Below are positions 22,227 to 32,240 of a stretch of 64,000 nt of DNA, one piece after another. The DNA lies in assembly GCF_040183065.1 (NCBI RefSeq), contig NC_091132.1, positions 165,800,102 through 165,864,101 on the forward strand, given 5' to 3'. The notes beneath the pieces were generated by a model that was given only the letters and a program-made list of their open reading frames with translations, did no database searches and was not told where the DNA came from. Position 1 is the stretch's first letter, and each line of letters opens with the position of its first letter. The DNA comes from Periplaneta americana (lineage: Eukaryota; Arthropoda; Insecta; Blattodea; Blattidae). Position numbers and translations under genes: made by a program.

Positions 22227-22292
22227 AATGAAGTGCCTAAATAAAGGGTTATCGTAATGGGATAAATAAAGTAATCTAAAATTACCTTTATT
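22227..22292 (+). pseudogene. Mitochondrial trnI-like sequence
   Basis: AATGAAGTGCCTAAATAAAG and GGGTTATCGTAATGGGATAA match insect mitochondrial tRNA-Ile, including the GAT anticodon region, and CCTTTATTA closes the acceptor stem. Confidence 0.8.
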
Positions 22293-22359
22293 ACATCTAA
22301 CAGAATTAAACTATTACCTAAAATATCAAACATTTTTGTGCACCATACACCAAAATGTA
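22291..22359 (-). pseudogene. Mitochondrial trnQ-like sequence
   Basis: On the minus strand TACATTTTGGTGTATGGTGC followed by ACAAAAATGTTTGATATTTT matches insect tRNA-Gln with anticodon TTG. Its strand and position between trnI and trnM are the ancestral ones. Confidence 0.85.
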
Positions 22360-22379
22360 TCCCAAACCAAATATTATAT

Positions 22380-22446
22380 TAGAAAAGTAAGCTAAATAAG
22401 CTAATGGGTTCATACCCCATTTATAAAGAAAATCGTCTCTTCTCTA
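22380..22446 (+). pseudogene. Mitochondrial trnM-like sequence
   Basis: AAGCTAATGGGTTCATACCC is the highly conserved anticodon arm of insect tRNA-Met (CAT). The T arm is diverged. A 20-base spacer separates it from trnQ. Confidence 0.85.
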
Positions 22447-22545
22447 ATGACCAACAATTCAACAATACATCGAAGTACAGCTGGTAAGTGGTAGCAAAGG
22501 CGGGAATCATATGACTTAATTCGCATCAGGTATTGGCTAATGGAA

Positions 22546-23181
22546 TTCAAATACCTTGGAGCAACAGTAACAAATATAAATGACACTCGGGAGGAAATTA
22601 AACGCAGAATAAATATGGGAAATGCGTGTTATTATTCGGTTGAGAAGCTCTTATCATCCAGTCTGCTGTCCAAAAATCTGAAAGTTACAATTTATAAAAC
22701 AGTTATATTACCGGTTCTTCTGTATGGTTGTGAAACTTGGACTCTCACTCTGAGAGAGGAACATAGGTTAAGGGTGTTTGAGAATAAGGTGCTTAGGAAA
22801 ATATTTGGGGCTAAGAGGGATGAAATTACAGGAGAATGGAGAAAGTTACACAATGCAGAACTGCACGCATTGTATTCTTCACCTGACATAATTAGGAATA
22901 TTAAATCCAGACGTTTGAGATGGGCAGGGCATGTAGCACGTATGGGCGAATCCAGAAATGCATATAGTGTGTTAGTTGGGACACCGGAGGGAAAAAGACC
23001 TTTAGGGAGGCCGAGACGTAAATGGGAGGATAATATTAAAATGGATTTGAGGGAGGTGGGATATGATGATAGAGATTGGATTAATCTTGCACAGGATAGG
23101 GACCGATGGCGGGCTTATGTGAGGGCGGCAATGAACCTTCGGGTTCCTTAAAAGCCATTTGTAAGTAAGTAAGTAAGTAAG
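22546..23181 (+). mobile_element. 5'-truncated LINE with (GTAA)n tail and 15-base target duplication
   Basis: The element encodes the reverse-transcriptase C-terminal region: FKYLGATVTNINDTREEIKR, YGCETWTL, RRLRWAGHVARMGESRNAYS, RPLGRPRRKWEDNI and a final LRVP stop at 23151. The tail is AAAAGCCATTT plus GTAAGTAA repeats. TATTGGCTAATGGAA flanks it at 22531-22545 and 23182-23196. The frame is intact for its whole length, so insertion is recent. The first ATG comes from the target duplication and is not a real start. It lies in ZF2 intron 1, 200 bases before exon 2. Related copies: 27527 and 39903. Confidence 0.92.
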
Positions 23182-23379
23182 TATTGGCTAATGGAAATGT
23201 CAGGAATTGTATCTCACTGCTCTGAGGAAATGTCGGCGTTTGAATCTAAACTCTGCATTCGTAGTGTTCAAATGAATAGAAATTGTCGCTACTTCCTTAT
23301 AAATTATTAGTGAACATTTACATTTCAAAACGGAGAGAATTTTTGCGTGAAAATCTTATTGAAGTTTGGTGTGCTGCAG

Positions 23380-23502
23380 GAAGGGCAATTTACTGGAATA
23401 AAGACAGAATGTATGGACCACAGCTATGATGTACAATCTGAGATGACATTTGATGAAACTCCTGTGCCAATTGATTCTTCCAGCGTGAAAAGTGAAGTTG
23501 AG
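23380..23502 (+). CDS. ZF2 coding exon 2 (41 codons)
   Basis: Acceptor GTGCTGCAG ends at 23379 and the donor is GTGAGT at 23503, phase 0 at both ends. It encodes EGQFTGIKTECMDHSYDVQS and ends SSVKSEVE. IKTE and VKSE fit the SUMO-acceptor consensus. Exon 3 is a diverged duplicate of it. Because both ends are phase 0 and 123 is divisible by three, the exon can be skipped or duplicated without a frame change. Confidence 0.8.
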
Positions 23503-23848
23503 GTGAGTGCCGTTTATGAAGTAAGTTGGTCAGTAGTTCTCTCTCTGTTATATATTGGCTGATATGGCTGCTACATTCAGATGACCAGGAGACACGACTT
23601 TTGTTCTCATGTTGTACATTTCTTCATCCTTTATGTTTCTTGAATCTTTTCCACCCCAGTTTTATCATAGAAACTGCAATGCTGAACCTTCACAAAATCG
23701 TATACATTTTCATCATTTCATCCCCTCTGATAACTTTTACCTTGTGTGCACCTGGTTTAGGAGATACACATAATAGTGACTGTTACAGTTTTCTTTTTAA
23801 ATAAGTTTATTAGCCAAATTCCACATATTTGATTCTATTTTTGGGACC

Positions 23849-24080
23849 AATTGAAGAGTTCAGAGCCATAGTGGACCAAGCGCCATTTATTAAAAACGGA
23901 GAAAGCAAGTGAATGCCATAATTTAATGAGGATTGAAATATCATTTAGTTTTTAATGTGCATACTTGATATTACTTGCTATATGTTTCATTGAATTATTA
24001 TATTCACTTAATTTTAACCCTCACTTTCTCCGTTTGTAATATATGGCGCTTGGCCCATTATCGCTCTGAACCCTTCAATT
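23849..24080. mobile_element. 232-base MITE in ZF2 intron 2
   Basis: Left end GAAGAGTTCAGAGCCATAGT and inverted right end GAAGGGTTCAGAGCGATAAT agree over about 55 bases (also CCAAGCGCCAT, AACGGAGAAAG). No coding. Its repeat pattern resembles the MITEs at 52891 and 62529. Confidence 0.8.
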
Positions 24081-24414
24081 CCTTGTAACTATGCATTAAG
24101 TCAAATTAAAAAGATTACTTCACAGATTCTTTACAGTCCTCCTCCATTCTGCTGTTACTTGGGACGTAGAATTGGTCATGTCTTCCGGTCCAACTCCTTC
24201 ACTAAAACGACGGACGGGATTCTGATCCATAAAATCAATCTAGACGAGGGTTTTCATAAAAATATGTCGCTACTGATTCTGAAGTATTTTTATACGTGCA
24301 TTCATTGACATCAGGATTTAATAAGAGAGGGAATAGACATTAATAATAGTGACAGGTTTTATAGGAAAACTACATACGATGTATTACATAATTATTATGA
24401 TTTGTTTGTTGCAG
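24081..24414. other. ZF2 intron 2, remainder
   Basis: No feature recognised besides the acceptor at 24412-24414. Confidence 0.4.
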
Positions 24415-24552
24415 GAAGAAAAAGTATTCGATCTGCACGTGATTGAAATAAAGACTGAATATATGGACCACAGCTATGATCTCAAATCAGAGATAACGTA
24501 CGAGAAAACTCCTGTCTCAATTGACTGTCCCATCGTGAAAAGTGAAGCTGAG
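24415..24552 (+). CDS. ZF2 coding exon 3 (46 codons)
   Basis: Acceptor TTTGTTGCAG ends at 24414; donor GTGAGT follows 24552; both ends phase 0. It encodes EEKVFDLHVIEIKTEYMDHS and ends CPIVKSEAE. IKTE, LKSE and VKSE fit the hydrophobic-K-x-E motif. It aligns with ZF3 exon 2 in length (46 codons) and with ZF2 exon 2 in sequence, and intron sequence after it also matches that after exon 2. Confidence 0.8.
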
Positions 24553-24684
24553 GTGAGTTCTGTTTACATAGTATGTTGGTCGGTAGTTCTCACTGTGTAT
24601 ATTTATGTGTCTAGTGGCTAGTACATGATATTTACAATCATTGACTCAAGGAAAAACAAGAAAGTAAGGAACAAAACTACGGAT
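24553..24684 (+). repeat. Intron sequence duplicated from behind exon 2
   Basis: Immediately after the donors, 23503-23580 and 24553-24630 share TTGGTC.GTAGTTCTC and neighbouring blocks. Further homology recurs near 23630 and 25000 (CATTTCTTCATCCT). This shows that exon plus flanks were duplicated together. Confidence 0.7.
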
Positions 24685-24920
24685 TAAGTAATCAAAAACA
24701 TTCGGGCTCTGGCTTCCCAATAACGGTCGACATCCTTGGAGTATTTCAGAGCAGGGCATTTTGCAAGATGTTGTCTATCCATGTCTTGTTGATTGCACAA
24801 AATGCAGGCAAGACGATTGAGGTGTTTACCCAGGCTGTGATGTTCAGTTTTAAGGCGAAAGCTTGCAACTGCTAGTCTTCTGGGTTGAGAAGGTATATCC
24901 TTCAGTAATTTCTTACATTG
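24685..24920 (-). mobile_element. LINE C-terminal remnant (cysteine/histidine tail)
   Basis: The minus strand is open for about 75 residues: SQPRRLAVASFRLKTEHHSL, GKHLNRLACILCNQQDMDRQ and HLAKCPALKYSKDV. The C-x2-C...H-x4-C knuckle with CPAL is typical of the 3' end of jockey/R1/I-type LINE polyproteins. Everything upstream of it is missing. It interrupts the duplicated ZF2 intron sequence. Confidence 0.7.
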
Positions 24921-25557
24921 TTATGCCCAATTCTTTTTGGTGATTTTTTTTTTTTTTGTAGTTGCTTGATATATTGTTGCTTTCATACTGTCCATTTCTT
25001 CATCCTGTAGTCCTTCGTGAATTTTCTCCACTCAGTTTTTCTATAGAGACTGCAATGTTGGACGTTCACTAAATCATACCCACTTTGAATTTTTTAATAA
25101 CCATGTACTAGTTTTACCATGTCCATTTCTAATTTAATTGTCAACTCAATATAGAAGTAGTTCAATCTGAATTACTCTCGTGGTTGATGAGTAAATCTCT
25201 GGTTTGTGTCTGGTGTAAGAAATACTGATAATTTGGTCTCTTGTAATATTTCTTTTTAAATTCATTTGATAGCCAAATTCCACATTATTGATATCTATTT
25301 CTTTGGGGGCACTTGTCGGTAAATACCCATGAACGTCACAATTCACAAAGACATCTTCAGAGTTCTGTTGCCATTCTCCTCTACTCTTCAGTAGCAACCT
25401 CAGCTTCCAAGAGAAAATAGTCATCGAAAAATGTCTCCACTAAGATACTGTCCAACCAAGAAGGTCCCTAACCAAATAGTCCCACATTTAATGTCCCACA
25501 CACATAATAGGGTCAGCATAATGAAATGGACCACAATAAAAATGTCCCACATATACC
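24921..25557. other. ZF2 intron 3 sequence with short GTCCCAC motifs
   Basis: Apart from the duplicated block near 25000, repeated ATGTCCCACA-type words occur near 25480-25560 and again near 26270, on both sides of the element at 25558. They may be one older repeat split by that element. Confidence 0.35.
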
Positions 25558-26185
25558 ATTTTCGCTGTAAGAAAAATCCTAATGTAAACATAAGCACGTT
25601 GCTGTCATACCCGTGATTGGCTCCCAGTCGAAACACTCACATGACGCAGGAAAATATAGTTCGTATTTGGAAACCACAATCTTGTATTATTCGAAAATAA
25701 AAAATTGAATTCTAGTTGTTAAATACGATGAAACATTTAACTTCACTCATGTGTAAAACGCTATGTAAAAGAAAAGCTACTTTTATATTTTGTTATGTAC
25801 TATGAACGCAGATAAATACCAACAGTAATACCGAGGTAGTCTGTTCTTGTAACAAGCTGGCGTCACTGGAGCTCGTAGTTGTTCACGTAAACACATGGTA
25901 CTGAAGTATGGCTTCTGAATCCTCAACTGTCCATTGAGAAGACATAAGACTTAAAAATAATTTAATTACAGTAATTATAAAGTAATTTTTTTCCTAAATA
26001 AACGAATGCATAGTAGTGAGGTTAGGCATACTTGACGAGTAACGGGAAATGTTTAACATGAAACAGAATGTACAACAGTAGGCGGGAACATGTATTGAGA
26101 ATCTATGGCACCAAACAGCGGCCAATGAAGCCTCACTTCAGTCACGTGATATTGTTTACATTAGGATTTTTCTTACAGCGAAATG
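25558..26185. mobile_element. About 628-base non-autonomous transposon with about 31-base inverted repeats
   Basis: TTCGCTGTAAGAAAAATCCT followed by AATGTAAACA at the left edge recurs perfectly, inverted, at the right edge. The interior has no long frame. The target duplication is unclear, so superfamily is undetermined. Confidence 0.75.
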
Positions 26186-26290
26186 ATTATAGATGGAAGG
26201 TCCACATGTCAAATACTCCCATATGAAATGTCCTACATAAAATTGGTCAAACTATTAAAACGTTTTTCAACTAAATGTCCCACACACTTA

Positions 26291-27051
26291 GGCCGGGTGT
26301 GCACAGAATCAGATGCAACACGACGTTTGCTTTACAACACCTTGCGTCAGGTTAACATGGTCTGTTTGTGACAACTGATTTGTTGGCTGTGTGGGTTTGG
26401 AAAACTGGCGTAGGCTAGAAAATGGCGTCAATGAAAGAGGACTGTCTATATGAGAAGTTCCATTGTATTTTTGGTTATTATTTCATGAGGACGCATAATA
26501 CGTCTATAAATCTATACGATTGAAAGAGTCTTAAAATTAAATACTAGGCTACTAATGTAGTGCACAAACGTCATTTTGTATGTTTATGGCTACTTCAAGA
26601 CTCATAATAAAGAAAAATAATATATTAAATCAATAATGAGTTATAGTATACAGGAGAGAAGTAGGTTTACTACAAATTATTATTATTATTAATTATTATT
26701 ATTCACCTGGTGCTTTCATTTCATTTGCAATTTCTTACATATTTTTAGAAACCACATTATTGTCGTGATATTGTTTCAAAGATTGTACAGAACGTATCTT
26801 TCCTATACGAAAATAACTAATTTATCCGCATTGAACTCCATTATGAATAATGTGCACTACACAACAATATAGTATTTGTAGATAATGAAAGCGTGCAATC
26901 ATAGCCACTGCTAACGCATGGGCAGTACACTGCAGCTATCAGACAGTCTCCTCGCGACGAACTTCAAGCAGTCATTCAATGTTGTCTCTCCGTGTCTCCT
27001 TGTGTCTGCTCACGACCGTCGCACCGCATCTCATTCTGTGTGCACCCGGCC
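26291..27051. mobile_element. 761-base Harbinger/Tourist-like MITE
   Basis: Ends GGCCGGGTGTGCACAGAATC and (inverted) GGCCGGGTGCACACAGAATG, flanked by TTA on both sides (26288-26290 and 27052-27054), the three-base target of PIF/Harbinger elements. Inner repeats AGATGC and CGACG also pair. No transposase inside. Confidence 0.8.
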
Positions 27052-27054
27052 TTA

Positions 27055-27526
27055 TTTACATCGCATGTAATAATGTTTTCAGTAATAATCGTTTATGGTT
27101 GTTTATATATATGTATTTATAACTTTCAAATGCAAGCAATACTCTTCTTTTTCCGTAATTTCATGTTCCAGATCGGAACGTTGTTCTAATGTAATACTCT
27201 GAACTTGCAGTACAATGCGTTTCTTAGATATGTCCTACCAATTTAATGAAATGGATCACATTTTATTTCTTTGTGGTATTTATGTTGAGAAAGATATTCG
27301 TCTAGTTTTAAGTACTTAATATTTGCAGCAATATTTTTTACCTGTTTCCCATGTAATCTCAATATCAGATGCACTCTTCTCTGAGAAACAGTCACCAATA
27401 TGCGAACATAATGCAGGGGTTTAAATGAGTAGTAGCAGAGAATAAAATTTTAATTCGTAACATGTGCGTAATTCAGCCACATAATTAGTTTTTAGCATAA
27501 CAAAAATTATGTGGGTTGATATTAAG
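27055..27526. other. ZF2 intron 3, AT-rich, nothing recognised
   Basis: No repeat or coding signal was seen. Confidence 0.35.
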
Positions 27527-29085
27527 AAATTCAAATACAAACTGCTGAGCCATTTATACCCGAATCCACACTTTCTGAAGTCGAAATTGCGATAGAAAAT
27601 CAGAAAAAGTACAAGTCTCCAGGTATCGATCAAATTCAAAAAGAATTAATACAAGAGAGTGGAAGTGCATTATCTAGCGAAATAAATAAGCTTATGCTTG
27701 ATATTTGGGAAAAGGAAATTGTACCAGAACAATTGACGGACTCCAAAATTATACCTCTTTTAAGGAGGACAAGACTAACTGTAATAATTTTCGAGGAATA
27801 TCACTTTTGTGACGTCGTACAAAATGTTGTCCAATATTCTTTTGAGAAGATTAACTCCGTATGTAGATGAAATTATTGGAAGTCATCAGTGTAGTTTTAG
27901 GCGTAACAGATTGACTTTTGCTCAGATTTGGTGTATTCAACAGATATTGGAGAAAAAAATGGGAGCATAAAGGTACAGTACATCAGTTATTCATAGATTT
28001 AAAAAGGCATACGACTCGGTTAAGAGAGAAGTTTTATATAACATTCTTATTGAATTTGGTATTCCCAAGAAACTAGTTCGATTAATTAAAATGTGTCTCA
28101 ATGAAACTTACATCAGAGTCCGTATAGGCCAGCTTCTGTCTGAAGGATTTCCAATTCACTGCGGACTAAAGCAAGGAGATGCACTATCACCTTTATTTTT
28201 TAACATCACTCTAGAATATGCCATTAGGAAACTCCAGGATAACACTAAGGTTTTAGAATTGAATGGGTTACATCAGCTTCTTGTCTACGCAGGTTACGTG
28301 AATATGTTACGAGAAAATCCGGAAACGATTAGGAAAAACACAGAAATTTTACTTGAAGCAAGTAAAGGATTAGGTTTGGAAGTAAACCCCGAAAAGATGA
28401 TTATGTCTCTTGACCAGAATATTGTAGAAATGGAAATATAAAATTTGAAGATTTATCTTTCGACAAAGTGGAAAAATTCAAATATCTTGCAGGAACAGTA
28501 ACAAATATAAATGACACTCGGGAGGAAATTAAACGCAGAATAAATATGGGAAATGCGTGTTATTATTCGGTTCAGAAACTTTTGTCATCTAGTCTGCTGT
28601 CAAAAAATCTGAGAGTTAGAATTTATAAAAACAGTTATATTACCGGTTGTTCTATATGGTTCTGAAACTTGGACTCTCACTTTGAGAGAGGAATAGAGAT
28701 TAAGTGTGTTTGAGAATAAGGTTCTTAGGAAAATATTTGGGGCTGAAAGGGATGATGTTACAGGACAATGGAGAAAGTTACACACCGCAGAACTGCACGC
28801 ATTGTATTCTTCACCTGACATAATTAGGAACATTAAATTCAGACGTTTGAGATGGGCACGGCATGTAGCACGTATGGGGGAATCCTGAAATGCATATAGA
28901 GTGTTAGTTGGGAGGCGGAGACGTAGATGTGAGGATAATATTACAATTGATTTGAAGGAGGTGTTGTATGAAGATAGAGACTGGATTAATCTTGCACAGG
29001 ATAGGAACTGATGACGGGCTTATGTGAGAGTGGCAATGAACCTGCTAGTTCCTTTAAAGCCATTTGTAAGTAAGTAAGTTGTAAG
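27527..29085 (+). mobile_element. LINE, longer copy of the (GTAA)n family, broken
   Basis: It covers the reverse transcriptase from PEPTLSEVEIAIENQKKYKS through GIDQI, a broken NNFRGISL block, FRRNR, KQGDALSPLFFN and a mutated catalytic box (LVYAGYVNML, where YADDVN is expected), to the same C-terminal segment and GTAAGTAA tail as 22546. Several frameshifts and stops (for example before SETWTL and at GESxNAYR) make it inactive. The shared left start with copy 39903 (AAATTCAAATA) suggests a common truncation point or a subfamily border. Confidence 0.85.
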
Positions 29086-29158
29086 ATATTAAATTTCATT
29101 ACGTTAAAAGAATTAATATTGTTTAGCCAGTCTTACCTCTTACATTTATTACTTCCAG

Positions 29159-29241
29159 GAAGAGACATTTGACATGGCTAGAGTGAAACAGGAAAATAAG
29201 CTGGATGTAGCTGTGGAGGAATCTGAAGTCTTGACTGAGAG
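29159..29241 (+). CDS. ZF2 coding exon 4 (27 codons plus two bases)
   Basis: Acceptor TTACTTCCAG ends at 29158 and the donor GTGAGT starts at 29242. It encodes EETFDMARVKQENKLDVAVE and ends SEVLTE plus AG. The 83-base length, the start E-[DE]-x-F-D, and the phase-2 exit are identical to ZF3 exon 3. VKQE is a further hydrophobic-K-x-E site. The two trailing bases join A of the finger exon to make AGA. Confidence 0.8.
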
Positions 29242-29538
29242 GTGAGTGTAGTATACTCGTGTTCAATTAGTACTTAGTTTTGCTGGCTGACATATGAGAT
29301 GACGTAGGACATTAATTCCATGTTTATTTGAATATACAATTCCTTAAACTCTATTTTACCCGAAAGTACATCAGGATTATAGTTATTGAATGAAAGTTTA
29401 AATTATTGTAACAAGAATGCATTTAACTCGGATAACCCAGTCTATACTATACTTCGTACATGATTATGATATAAGATGTATATTTAGAGACCCGAAGTAT
29501 AGTGCAATATACTTGCATTTGTATCCTAAGTGTAACCT
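29242..29538. other. ZF2 intron 4, first part
   Basis: Nothing recognised before the THAP-bearing element. Confidence 0.35.
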
Positions 29539-29874
29539 CGTGGCCTTGGTTTGACAAAGTTCTAACTAACAAACTTGGCAAAAATTTGTTTTTCATTTGT
29601 ATTCACTCTTTATAATATTATCTAGCTCATAAAGACAATTCAGCATCATTTGGTGGAAAATGAACGAACTAGCAATATGACAGAGTTCTATCTGATGACA
29701 ACTTTTGAAAATATTTATTTTGACAAAGTTCTAACTGCAAGCTGCTACTACTGTCTCTCAAAGATCCATAAATTTAATTTGTGTTATGCACAGCTAAGCA
29801 TGATATCATATTTTATTTGTAATTTTCATGGCATATTGATAAATATATGAGTAGTTCAGATTATTAATAATTAA

Positions 29875-30027
29875 TTGAAAACAAATATCAGTATACTGGT
29901 ACTTTTCTCTATAAGAAACAGCTATCGGCATATGTTCCGTGAAGACTATGATGACTACCCTGATTATTACATTGATGCTACTTCATCTGAAAATGAAGAT
30001 AATGAAGAAACAACCCCAAAAATATAA
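29875..30027 (+). CDS. Short acidic open frame, unrecognised
   Basis: A plus-strand frame ends RHMFREDYDDYPDYYIDATS and then an E/D-rich tail SENEDNEETTPKI before the stop at 30027. The acidic C-terminus is unusual in this AT-rich region. An AG near 29926 (AAGAAACAG) could be an acceptor. It lies inside the 3 kb TIR element on the strand opposite to the THAP remnant. No family recognised; it may be chance. Confidence 0.2.
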   Translation: MKTNISILVLFSIRNSYRHMFREDYDDYPDYYIDATSSENEDNEETTPKI

Positions 30028-30485
30028 TTATTCTATGTAATGAACCTAACCTCAGTCGTAACACTATAATTTGTGAGTTTCATAAACTATTACAATTTAA
30101 GACTCTGGATTTAAAAATGTATAATTTTACAGTGAATTTTCTTTCGAAGGATATGGTTTCTTTACCATTAAATTTTCTGCTCACCATTATATGTCTGAAA
30201 CAAGGCAAATAATTTATTTAATGTCAATTGTTATACAGTTATAAATTATAAGCGAACAACTTTTTTATAAAGTTCAAATGTTTTATGTAAAGAATAATAA
30301 TGTTAATAATGTTCTATGTAATGAATAAAAATAGTTTGACAAAATTCTGTCAACACTTAGAACCTTGTCTCACTCTGAAAATTCATTACGTAAGGACGTA
30401 ATTTTAACTGCAAAATTAAATATTCTAAATCAAATGAATAAATGGTCAAATTAGGCCATGAAGGTATGTAATTATATGTTTTTTT

Positions 30486-30719
30486 AGTTGGTTATTTAAC
30501 GACACTGTATCAACTACGCGTTTAGCGTCGATGAGATTGGTGACAGCGAGATGAGGCCGATGATTCGCCGTAGATTACCTGGCATTCACCTTACGGTTGG
30601 GAAAAATTTCGGAAAAATCTCAACCAAGTAATCAGCCCAAGTGGCAATCGAACCCTCACTCGAGCGCAACTTCAGACCGGAAGGCAAGCACCTTACCCGA
30701 CTGAGCCACGCTGGTGGCT
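30486..30719 (-). mobile_element. tRNA-derived SINE, family A
   Basis: Minus strand: AGCCACCAGCGTGGCTCAGT (box A), GAGGGTTCGATTGCC (box B), then the family body (CCGTAAGGTGAATG) and the tail with GATACAGTGTCGTTAAATAA. Copies of the family also lie at 37082, 48782, 58924 and, as a tail only, 63718. Confidence 0.85.
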
Positions 30720-31447
30720 TGTAACATAGCCCTCTCTAGTCATGGCCCGGCTTACACTTCGTGGCAACGTCGGACAGCACGTTAGTTGCTGTCCTTTGCT
30801 GTTGCGTAACTGTTAAATGCGAGAAAAGCAGTAGGCTACATCGTTTTTCTGTTTCAAAGGAAAAGTAATGACTTCCTAAATCTTCGGTGAATTCACTAAA
30901 CATTATACGTAGATCACCCTATTATTGTCAGTTTTGACGCACAATGTTTTGCAATCCACATACATGTATTTGTTATAAAATATCTTTACATATTGTATTT
31001 CTGCTGAACTTGGCCTTGTAAGTTGTTTAACCAAAACAAGTCTTATCACTTATCACCTTTTCAAAATTACCAAAATGTAGCACTAATTAAAAAATTATCA
31101 ATACAATACTTTTCGCGAGATCATCTGTTTTATTTGCAGCAACACCAAACAATCGTCCATTTTCGTAGTCTACAGTTCCTTATACCGTACTTGAATTTAA
31201 TCTACTTGAATCTTCACAATTTTTTCACTCTCTGAATACTGCCTAACGTGCTACAAGAACTATCTAGTCTCAGATATTGAAGAAGGGGATAGTTTAAACA
31301 ACGAGGGAAGTTTTCTTAGATAGGCTATCGAGAGTGAGGTAATGACAAGATGTTGTTCAGTCTAATCATATCCTAACACTTGGCATTCTGGATGTAAATT
31401 AAAAATGAGTTTATAAATTATTGAGGATACATCGTACTGTCGCCCTG

Positions 31448-31630
31448 GGTGACGTAGTTGGTATAGTACTGGTCTTCTGTGCCCGCGGTTGCGGGTTGGA
31501 TCCCGGCCTTGGTCGATGGCATATAAGAGTGCTTAAATGCGACAGGCTCATGTCATTAGATTTACTGGCATGTAAAAGAACTCCTGCGGGACAAAATTGC
31601 GGCATATCGGCGAATTCATTCTGTGGGCAA
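31448..31630 (+). mobile_element. tRNA-derived SINE, family C, truncated
   Basis: GTAGTTGGTATAGTACTGG (box A), GCGGGTTGGATCCCGGCC (box B) and the body TTTACTGGCATGTAAAAGAA, GGGACAAAATTGCGGCA match the copy at 45934-46151. The 3' tail of the family is missing here. Confidence 0.8.
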
Positions 31631-31974
31631 AGAATTTCTACAGCTATTAGCAAGTTAGAGACTGTCCATATTAAAACTTCATTCGGTAGACGTGTACCAT
31701 TCATGTGCATTTGCACACTAAAATCCCTGTTTATTCTAATGCTAACAGTTATTTTAGTAGCGTTAGTTACGTTTAGTTCATATACTATTCAACAAGATTC
31801 GTTTTTAAATAGTGACCCGTCTTTTTTAGACAGTTTCTTTGATATATTATCCAAAAAATTAGGAAAATGCTACACACTGTTTTCGTCTGCCGCTTTCTTT
31901 TCGGTTTTTAAGGCGATTGTCAATTTCTTCTCTCCTCTGTTGCGGATTTTTCCATTTAGTTTCAGTCACACTGC

Positions 31975-32240
31975 TTGGATATGAAGGAAAATTTGGAAAC
32001 GCATTCGAAATTGCACCTTCACATAAAACTGGATGACCGCGTTTCCGAAAACCTCCTCTTTTCGTCCTTGCCGGTGTATTTCTCAAAGCTCAAGTCAGTT
32101 TTTCTGAAAATATTCCTTTCATACCACAGATGTGTTGATTGGTTACCAGTCTCCCTGTGAAACCCAACGAATCCATTTAGCGCGTAGTTCGGGATCTTTA
32201 GGAAACCGAAAACAACTTATAATATTATCCTTCTGCTTTT
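31975..32240 (-). pseudogene. THAP zinc-finger remnant of a transposase
   Basis: Minus strand: CFRFPKDPELRAKWIRWVSQ, GDW, then after a stop PINTSVV, and KEYF where C..HF is expected, followed by a basic block and a segment ending ISNAFPNFPSYPS. THAP domains (C2CH zinc fingers of P-element transposase and THAP9) have this order: FPxxxxxRxxWxxxxxR, then V C xxHF, then an AVPTIF-like box. The cysteine is replaced by a stop and the histidine by tyrosine, so it cannot bind zinc. The downstream peptide KRTKTVCSIFPNF is in another frame. Confidence 0.65.

Larger units (their letters stand above)
22227..22470 (+). pseudogene. Nuclear copy of mitochondrial DNA (trnI-trnQ-trnM-nad2 start)
   Basis: Three mitochondrial tRNAs occur in the ancestral insect order and orientation, followed by what looks like the first codons of nad2 (ATGACCAACAATTCAAC). 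The block is about 245 bases and lies in ZF2 intron 1. Differences from typical insect sequences and the short length show it is a fossil transfer and not mitochondrial contamination by itself. The AT-rich sequence just upstream could be control-region DNA but has no diagnostic motif. Confidence 0.85.

Noticed and set aside
22227-22470. Mitochondrial contamination of the assembly
   Set aside because: The block is short, diverged and sits between nuclear repeats inside an intron; a nuclear copy is the simpler reading, though long reads would be decisive.
25430-25616. Open frame rich in SHT and VPH as a protein
   Set aside because: It is built from repeated TGTCCCAC-like words and has no family features.
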